Origin: Patella vulgata
Taxonomy: Eukaryota > Mollusca > Gastropoda > Patellidae
NCBI RefSeq assembly: GCF_932274485.2
Contig: NC_065881.2
Span: 54,694,702 to 54,758,701 of the forward strand
Reading direction: 5' to 3'
DNA length: 64,000 bases
In this document: in pieces, positions 57,201-64,000 of the stretch
How positions within the stretch are numbered: the first letter of the stretch is position 1
Layout: the number at the start of each line of letters is the position of its first letter
Program-made: the position numbers and the translations under genes
Notes under the pieces: model-generated
Seen by the model: only the letters and a program-made list of their open reading frames with translations
What the model was told of the DNA's origin: nothing
Databases searched by the model: none

Positions 57201-60200
57201 TTTCTGACTGTTATATACCAGCCTGAAAATATTCTATAATCACACGTTTGGCTCAAAGGCAGTGGCATATGAAATTAACTATCTATGGATGTTCTTCAAT
57301 CCATTTTCAATATTTTTTTGTTACTATACATCTTATAAACTGATCAAGGCTCCTAATTTAAGAAATGATTAGTAGGTTCACTTTCTGTGTTAAACCTGTA
57401 CATGTTTGATCTTAATCAGTAACTCAAATTATTTAAGTTGGGTAATTAAAGACAACAATTACCTGAAATATCTTATTTCACCTGTGAAGGTCAGGGTAAT
57501 ATTACATCGTGGCACAGGGGAATAGTAATCAGTAAATCTGTGTTTAATCAAGTGCTGTTTAAACCCCCTATTAATACCGTATATGAAAACAGGTTGGTCT
57601 GACTTGGCTCTCTAAATACACCAATCCTAACATTAGTCAATATATTGTTTAACACAGTCTACAGGTCATATGATTTATTCTATATCTTCAGTTCTAACAT
57701 AGCAGACAGGTTCATTTCACTTTCGAGTGCCATTGTCACTATTTATGAATATGATTTAATATTTGCACAGTATTGCAGTATAATGAATGGTGATAGGTAT
57801 ATGCTATCTATAAAAAGGCCATTAAATAGATGAAGTGGTACCTCATTTAAGTGATCTAGGTTTTGTTGATATAGTACCTTGGATATTTAGAAAATTGGTT
57901 TATTTGTTCAAGCCAAATGATCTCTGTGAGTTGAGTCAGCTTGGACATAGAAATGAATTAAGGACACATGGACAGAAACATCAAACTTGTTCATGTTTGG
58001 TGAAATTGTTTAATTTATTTTTGGTGTAATTGAAACAAATTACTGAAGACATAATGGCAAATGCGGGATATCCTCCAAAGAAAAAGATTTTAACAAAACA
58101 GCCAAGTTTTATGTATGTGGATAAATCTGCAGTTGTGGTCAGTATTTTTTAGAGAGATTCATTCTTCAATATTATCAGACTCCATTATCTCACATATGTT
58201 AACAGTAAAACCGAGAAATTAATAATTTAGGAAAAAAGAAACTGATTATATATATACCCACCCAATGTCTTGTCACTGAATTAGGCATTCACTTTTGATG
58301 TATGGGAATGAGAGATTACAAACCCCTTGCTGATATGTTTTGTCATTAATCCCCCTATTAAAAGCTGTTTTACAAGGGCAAAAATCATTACAAGAATTTA
58401 ATTTAATTGGTAACCATTTACAATCAGTATATTTAAAATTCAAAATTCCTTTCGAATAATCAACCAGTTTTTTTAGACCATTTTATTTAATGCAGGTAAT
58501 GTTTGAACTCATATTAACAACCAGTAAGATTGCAATAGTCTTATTTAATATGCATAAAGTTATTACTTTTCAATTTTATATGAAAATCTGGGATAATAAA
58601 GGTTTAGTTCAGTTATCCAAATATGTGGATAATTATGTTTCAAATTATATTACAAATGGGTCAGCTGTGGTATGAAAAAATATGGACAGATGGTCCTCTG
58701 ATTTTAGAATTTTAGGTTAAGTGAGTAAAAAATCTGATTTTAATAAACATATGGGAACAATTTTCTTTTTGATGACCAAGACAATTATTTTTAATATAAG
58801 ATTTTCAAAACTTAAATTAATTTTTATTTCTTAGGAAAATATTTCTTAAAACTAGATAATTTTTCTGGGTATAATAATCTTGTTTTAAGAATTTCATGAC
58901 CAAATTTTTTCTTACCCATAGGATATAATATTTTTCTTAAAAAAGTTTCTGAAAACTTAATTTGAGTAATTTTTTCTAGTTATTTTTCTCTGTGTAGAAT
59001 CCATGTAAAAGGTTTTTAGATGCCTCCAAAACAACTCCACAGTTCTCCACACTAACCACTTCTGTATGCCCTTAATGAAAAGTATTGCCATCAGTCGTCC
59101 ACAAGAAAAATTTCCATGTAAGCCGTGAAGCTTAACTGTGTAATGAAATGAATTTGAATTATAGATGAAGCCTTTAAAAAAATTTTTATATAAAATCCTT
59201 GATATGAATATTTTAAGTATTTCTTGCTGCTTTTATCTTATAAATCATTAGATTATTGATTGGATTTGAAAATATCTCTTTATAAAACAGTGTTTATCAG
59301 AATATGGTTGAAGAATTATTCTAAAATAAGTCCATCAATGGCATTAATCCACATCTATGATTATACTGTTTTGTAATGGAACTTTCGTGTTCATGATAAT
59401 ATGGACTTTTCTCCAGAATTGAGGATTATTTTCAGATTACTAGTAGTTTAAATGAAAGAAATGAAGACTACAGATGTTTTGGTGCGTTTTTTATGGTGTT
59501 GGGATGATTAGTTGTTTTTGGTCATTGATCATTGAATGCAAGATGAAAAGGGGAATGAAAAAAGGGTGTTTGTATTGCTCTGCTGTATAATGCCCCTGTT
59601 TGATTTAGCATCCACCAAGTATTAATTATGATGAATATAGTATTTAATTTTCATACAAAATAAAGTCTAAAAAGTAAATTCTGTATGGTCTCTATATACG
59701 TAGTGGTTGTAAATGTGTAATGCATGCTCCATAGTTCACTTGAATGGACATGAACACATGATTGTACTATTATTGAAATAAATGTATCCATTTAATCATT
59801 TATTTTCACAATTTGGATTTGAACATTTCAGCACTATCTATTGCTCTTTGGATAAAAAATAATGTGAATTTATTTTCACAGAATGGTAGGTCTCACTGAC
59901 TTTGATTTTCAAGCACAGAATATTAATGGACACCTTTTTCCAGACATTTAGAATTCGAGGTTCTAGTAATCAGAGGAAAGCAGTGGTGTATGCAAGATTG
60001 TTGATAGACCTCAAATTGTTTGCGAAATATGTTTTCGATGATCTTTAAATTAGAAATATGCCACTGGAATAAGATCATTTTTAAGATCAATTTATCGTAA
60101 TTGAATGATTGACAACTTTATAGAAATCTTTTGTTCGGTAGGCTTTTGTGTTAGATTGATTGGGAATGCTGAATACTGATTTAGGAAATGATCCTGAAAA

Positions 60201-62655
60201 CATCAATAGAGAAATTATACAGTTTGATTGATGATAGGCTGTGATTACCTGCAGCAGTTTTAGTTTACGTATACAGCATAAATTCATATTAAGTTCCTTT
60301 CATATATAGCCTGTCCTATGAGCTATATATTGTTGTCATGACTTCAGTGATTTTTGCAGGTCTCTGAATGATTGTCTCCAGAAATTTTCCATGGAGACCA
60401 AAATATCTCCTCAGAATTGTTAGGTACATTTTTTAGTTTTTGTTGTTGGGAAATGGGTGGCTGGCATATCCAGTCTGTGGATATAGTTAACTCCAAATAA
60501 TGTACTAATTTGTTTTTGACTTTATATACATTCACATTTACCTTGTCTACCTTGTAAACATTCTACAGTCATAGTTTATAACATTGTTAACAAATTTGCA
60601 GGGATTGTTTAACTAGTTTTAGGGAGGAAACCGCTTAAAATGTACAGTTGAGCATTATTTTTGTGCAGTTACTGTCATTGTCACTGAAACGATGTAAATA
60701 CTTAATACGTCAGAAGTTTTTAGATCGCAACCATTCTTAACTAGTCTTCATGGGAAAAAATGGAAATGAACAAATTTACTATCGTTCAAATTTCAAAACT
60801 AATTACACTGTAGTAGATGATTCGTTATTAAAGATATATTGTCCAGAATGTATTTTTCAATAAAAGTATGGCAAATTTGGTATATATATGGAAAATATAG
60901 ATGCCCAATCTTACTAGAAAAATACTGGATTACCCGAAAAACACCCATGGGGCAAGCACTGGGCAAAAATGTCAGGGTATCACTAACCTTCAACCAAACT
61001 GTTGTCTGCCAGCTTATTGTGTGCTAGCTTGACTAAAGGAGCGGTTGTTATTTCTTGATCAAATGGTTAGGCTGTTTTGGGAACATTGAGGGGTGTCAAC
61101 GTACAAAAGACTATACAATTAAATGGCGGAAAAAGAAGTTGACAGAAAATAATTAAGAATTTATTTGGGCCTCAATATGTATGGACAGTGAGTAATGAAA
61201 AATACATTCTGAAAAATGGACCCTCCCTCAATGAAGTTAGATGACAACCATGGTTTCTAACAACAGTTATTTATAGCTTGAGGTATCTCCCTGCAAATAA
61301 AAAATTTTGAGAGGAATCTGAAGAAAGTTTTTGACAGTTTAATTAGTTTGAATATGTTTTTAGTCCAAATATATATCAAATCACACAGTTTGTATGTGGC
61401 GAAAGTATCTTTAAATTTATATAATTGATTTTATAGAATGTTAGAATAATATGCATGCCTTCTTCATTATTGTCAAAATTTTATAATAATAATTTAATTT
61501 GGCATAAGGTATCTGAATTCTAAATGACTGGCCAATAAATATTTGTAAATTGGTATTTACCTTGATAACCTTAATCATTTATATAAGTAAAGTCAATATG
61601 TATAAAAGATTGATCTTAGAAAGACATGCAATAACATTTTGAAAGAGAAAATATCTATTTGATGTAGATTTATGTAGTGTTTATAGTGACCAGGGGTAAC
61701 TGTTTATGGTTATTACACATCAATTTATACTGGTAAAGTTATTGATAAATCACCAGGTATATTATAATAGCTAGATAAACACAACCCTGTCCTGATTGAT
61801 AAGTTTAGCATGATATATACACATACACTTTATATATTATATACATGGCTTATTGAAATCCTTTCTCTATAGAACTGATATCTCAATACCTTTTCGTGCA
61901 CTGAACTAACAATGAACAATAGTATACAGCATTATTAAAATCCAGTCGGATGGAATGTGTATATTATATGTTAAAGCCAATATTTAAGGTGTTCTCATAT
62001 TGGTTGTTATGTTCATGCCTCGTTGATTATCTGTAGTTAATGATGATGAATAACAAGGGATTATTGAATGATTTTATTTATCTTTCTGCTTGTGAGATTA
62101 GCTGAATCTATTCGTTAACACTGCTCGTCGTTTATGGGAATATAAAGACAGTAAACAATAGAATTATGTTTTCTCACATGGTCCAATAAAATGGAGAGTT
62201 TTGGAGTTTAGAGACATATATTTACAAATTAGTTCATATTTTAGTCATACAGACTACTTTCTGTGTTTCTGTATTATGTGAATCGATTGGTATATTTTAG
62301 TGCATACATTAGTGGAATATTGATTAAGATTTATCAATAATATTGAATTGTGATTGAAAATAAAAATGACTAGTGCGGCAGCTCAAGCTATCAAACTCAA
62401 TCGTGAGTTACAAATGGTATGTTGTCTGTATTTTTTTTTTCTGTTACTTAGAGGATGAAATAATATGTAATTTGATTTCTGAAATGAAATTATCCAATTG
62501 TTCTCTATTAATATTTTCAGCAAAAGTTAAAAGAAGAGAGGGAACAGAAACGAGCCCGTCTCGATGAACGCCATCATTATATTTTACAGACTGTCGCTGA
62601 CAGTCTGGCCTTGGAGAAATCTGAGGTTGAAGACTATATTCTTGAAGGAAACCAG
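51209..62655 (+). CDS. Axonemal dynein heavy chain, DNAH5/DNAH8 type, 5' end
   Basis: Exon 51209-51322 encodes [20 protein letters not shown], then [18 protein letters not shown], and ends CAG|gttagc in phase 0. Exon 62521-62655 (45 codons, phase 0 at both ends) begins [20 protein letters not shown] and ends [16 protein letters not shown]. From memory, DNAH5 and DNAH8 start with a short variable leader and then a basic helix, an LDxRHxY motif and an S/TEVEDxILEGNQ motif; this exon fits that closely. The protein would be the gamma-type heavy chain of ciliary outer dynein arms, more than 4,000 residues, of which only the first ~83 are here. The link between the two exons across an 11.2-kb intron is inferred from phase and strand. 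Alternative first exons at 58054 and 62366 fit equally well. Confidence 0.78.
51478..51535. repeat. Short inverted repeat
   Basis: GTTCCTTTAGGAACTGTC pairs with GACAGTTCCTAAAGG and, alternatively, with the following AAAAGGAAC. The left arm is itself a small palindrome (GTTCCTTTAGGAAC). It lies 150 bases into the first dynein intron. Confidence 0.7.
52058..53245 (+). mobile_element. Family P element split by another element
   Basis: The left border is TACATTATGCAAGAGC and the right border CTCCCATAATGTA, which agree with 36520-36858 read in reverse. The sequence is continuous with that copy except for the block at 52104-52900. Without the block it is about 390 bp. Confidence 0.75.
52104..52900. 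mobile_element. Element inserted into the family P copy
   Basis: The left end is 'cataggcgtacaggctcg' and the right end 'cccccgcggctcgtatgc', weakly complementary. C or G runs lie inside each end ('gtagccccccccccccgc', 'ttagggggcagttgcccc'). Two internal stretches near 52250-52330 and 52430-52500 repeat 'gaatacagcaacttca..gtgg', a partial duplication. 'tcttt' flanks both sides and could be a short target duplication. Confidence 0.6.
53600..54920. other. Dynein intron, nothing assigned
   Basis: AT-rich intronic sequence with no recognised repeat or exon. Confidence 0.3.
54925..55080 (+). repeat. Family K head fragment
   Basis: 'attgtcccccacctttctag', 'caggggactattaaaatggg', then 'ctgtctgtctgtccgtcaaa' and 'ttcaaacttggtgtaggtgt'. 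Same head as 10255-10330 on the other strand. The core array is missing. Confidence 0.8.
55085..55320. repeat. Inverted array of an ACCGGAAAACAC motif
   Basis: On the left side TACCGGAAAACA and close variants occur about five times. On the right side the reverse complement TGTTTTCCGGTA or a variant occurs about five times. They meet near 'taaccctaacccaccacg' at 55190-55207. The motif also follows the second K head, at 55490-55562. Confidence 0.8.
55318..55565 (+). repeat. Second family K head fragment with the ACCGGAAAACAC motif
   Basis: Repeats 54925-55130 almost exactly ('ggggactattaaaatgggtc', 'tttttgggacacaataactt', 'gtgtaggtgtttattagggg', 'ataccggaaaacaacc'). The region 54925-55565 is therefore a segmental duplication of about 390 bp containing the inverted array. 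Confidence 0.8.
55566..55870 (+). mobile_element. Family M element, fragment
   Basis: Two units with 'ttttgtgtttccatggaaac', 'gagcatatctcataaaccat', 'tttttgaaactttgcacaca' and 'gttgtgccttttgctattta', as at 41230-41560. The head is missing. Dynein intron, same orientation. Confidence 0.75.
56010..56870 (+). mobile_element. Family B element, decayed
   Basis: The head is reduced to 'ttttcatgtggacgtattat', 'actgtcgcccctgtccgtcc'. Units with 'ggtcacaatttttatttgat', 'aaagatctcggttcctttcg' and 'gaaaaatcacgtttttagc' follow. The tail with 'gtgggcgtat' is not present. Dynein intron, same orientation. Confidence 0.8.
57000..58050. other. Dynein intron, nothing assigned
   Basis: AT-rich. Plus-strand frames of 62 and 64 codons at 57645-57833 and 57835-58029 lack splice signals and known motifs. 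The right part would be the promoter and leader if the exon at 58054 is a true first exon. Confidence 0.3.
58054..58137 (+). CDS. Candidate alternative first exon of the dynein gene
   Basis: The ATG follows 'gaagacata' and opens [20 protein letters not shown], then [11 protein letters not shown]|gtcagt at 58138 is a fair donor in phase 0, so joining to 62521 keeps frame. Read without splicing the frame ends five codons later. The Lys/Pro-rich leader resembles the variable N-termini of the family in kind but not in sequence. Confidence 0.4.
58700..60800. other. Dynein intron, nothing assigned
   Basis: No exon or named repeat seen. The stretch 58790-58980 is rich in 'tttcttaaaa' and 'ttttct' motifs only. 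Confidence 0.3.
60832..61410. mobile_element. TTAA-flanked MITE, second copy
   Basis: TTAA stands at 60828-60831 and 61411-61414. The interior matches 44954-45558 in reverse: 'ttactagaaaaatactggat', 'gaaaatatagatgcccaatc' and 'tttgaatatgtttttagtcc' with 'aaatcacacagtttgta'. The termini have drifted (AGATA..). The copy is older or less constrained than the other. Confidence 0.75.
61420..62360. other. Dynein intron before the third candidate start
   Basis: AT-rich, no repeat recognised. A promoter for the exon at 62366 would have to be here. Confidence 0.3.
62366..62416 (+). CDS. Candidate alternative first exon of the dynein gene
   Basis: An ATG in the context AAAA-ATG-A opens [17 protein letters not shown] and ends ATG|gtatgt, a good donor in phase 0, only 104 bases before the acceptor at 62520. 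The helix-like leader runs smoothly into [20 protein letters not shown]. Of the three candidate starts it is the closest and the most protein-like. Confidence 0.6.
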
Positions 62656-62689
62656 GTATTACTATGAATTGAAATAAATTTTATTATAC

Positions 62690-63100
62690 ATCCACATTTA
62701 CATGTGGATGTATATTGTTATAACACCTGTCCGGCCGGACGTCCATCTGTCCACAGTTTGTTTGTGAACACTCTACAGGTCACAATTTTTATCCAATTTT
62801 GACGAGACTTGAAATATAGGTTTATCTTCAAAAGATCTTGGTTTCTTTTGATAATTGCATGTATCACTGTAACTTCATGGATTATAGACCCTAATTGTAC
62901 AAAAAATCATGTTTTTCGCTTGTGGACACTCGCAAGTTTTTTTTTATCAGATTTTGATGAAACTTTAAATGTATGTTTATAGCCAAAAGTCTCGGTTCCT
63001 TTTGATATTCACGCATAATGGACAGTAACTTTCTGGATTATGGCCTCAGATTGTACGAAAAAATCACGTTTTTAGCATATGGTGCCTCTAGAGGTCACAT
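62690..63100 (+). mobile_element. Family B element, 3'-truncated by another B copy
   Basis: The head is 'acatccacatttacatgtgg', 'atgtatattgttataac', 'cgtccatctgtccacag', followed by two to three units ('aaagatcttggtttcttttg', 'gaaaaaatcacgtttttagc'). It gives way to a fresh head at 63101. Confidence 0.8.
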
Positions 63101-64000
63101 TTTTTATACGCCCACATTTTCATGTGGATGTATATTGTCGTTGCCCCAGTCTGTCCGGACTTTCGGATGTCTGTCCATCCACAATTTGTTTTTGGACACT
63201 CTTAGGTGTCACAATTCTTAGATTTTGATGAAACTTGAAATATAGATCTATCTCCAAAGGATCTTGGCGCCTTTTGATATTGGCATGTATCGGATCGAAA
63301 CTTGCATGGATTATGGCCCCTGATTGTATGAAACATGACATTTTTAGCTTGTGGACACTCTAGAGGTCACAATTTTCATTTGATTGTGATGAAACTTAAA
63401 ATGCATGTTTATAACCCAAAGATCTTGATTTCTTTCGATATTTGCGCAACTTCCTGTATTATGGGCCTTGATTGTACAAAAAATCGCGTTTTTAGCTTGT
63501 GGTCCCTCTAGAGATCACAATTTTTATCCGATTTAAAAAACGTTTGAATATATCACCATTACATGCTGGTGATGGTTGAGTTTGTATTTCGTGAAAATCG
63601 GCCCAAAACTGCCGGACATAATGGTCGCCCCTCGTATGCAAAAAGTGTAAATATATTATATATCAAGGTTGGGGACCCTCTAAAGGCCACAATTTTGATC
63701 CGATTTTGATGAAACTTGAAATACATGTTGATAACCCAAAGATCTTGGTTCCTTTCAACATTCCCGCATATCAGATCCTAACTTCTTGAATTATGGCCCC
63801 TGAGTGTTTGAAAAATCGCATTTTTAGCTTGTGGACCCGCATAAAGTCACAATTTGTATTCAATTTTAAAAAACATTTAAATACATCACTGTTACACATC
63901 AATGAAGATTGAGATCAAATTTCGTAAAAATCTGACCCAAACTGCCGGACAAAATGGCCGCTCCTTGTACGCAAATAGTATAAAAGTATGTAATAACAAG
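63101..64000 (+). mobile_element. Family B element, runs off the window
   Basis: The head is 'tttttatacgcccacatttt', 'catgtggatgtatattgtcg'. Units are as in 18832-19858 and in the same order, including the second unit type 'gatggttgagtttgtatttc' with 'aaaactgccggacataatgg'. The tail is beyond the right edge. It starts 445 bases after the dynein exon. Confidence 0.85.

Noticed and set aside
1-64000. LTR retrovirus-like or Polinton-type elements
   Set aside because: No long direct repeats with primer-binding sites, and no capsid, envelope, protease or integrase frames were recognised anywhere in the window.

Overview
The window is animal nuclear DNA: AT-rich, with short exons bounded by GT-AG introns, long introns and a high load of repeats. 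Two genes are recognisable by family, an N-myc downstream regulated gene (NDRG) and an outer-arm axonemal dynein heavy chain. The repeats are tRNA-derived SINEs with a (CT)n tail, elements built around ~150-bp tandem cores, and many short inverted-repeat elements. They look to me like those of a marine mollusc, probably a gastropod. That is an impression from repeat style; nothing in the sequence proves the species.

Layout. 1-1520: tandem repeat array. 1801-1875: last coding exon of an unidentified plus-strand gene. 3-8 kb: repeats. 8249-13475 (minus): four exons of a small single-pass membrane protein with half an LDL-receptor class A module outside and two PPxY motifs inside; its 5' exon was not found. 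13.9-30.9 kb: no confident gene; SINEs, MITE-like elements, a LINE tail, and a tandem-core element split by a 3.4-kb insertion. 30.9-47.9 kb (plus): NDRG, with twelve coding exons that join in frame to 355 residues. 51.2 kb to the end (plus): the 5' end of a dynein heavy chain of the DNAH5/DNAH8 type. Three candidate first exons, all phase 0, can each feed the first conserved exon at 62521-62655; the rest lies beyond the window.

Repeat names used below. Family A: ~150-bp units around 'agttatggcccttg', starting with 'tatacgcccaca' and ending with 'tgtgggcgtat...gcctggcaacc'. Family B: the same head and a closely similar tail, but a different core built around 'aaagatctcggttcctttcgatat'. Family K: head 'gtcccccacctttc', core with 'aagcagaaaatgctcat'. 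Family M: core with 'gagcatatctcataaa'. Family P: ~350 bp with ends 'tacattatg...cataatgta'. SINE1: tRNA-like head, central 'ggtttcctcccactgc', (CT)n tail. SINE2: tRNA-like head, 'ttggccgagaaagttc', ending 'ggacgttaaaccccatttcatttcat'.

The three genes do not form a pathway that can be read from the sequence. The main points of interest are a SINE that inserted exactly at a 3' splice site and duplicated it, A and B elements that share ends but not cores, a dated 3.4-kb insertion, and the fact that every orientable repeat inside or next to a gene points the same way as that gene.
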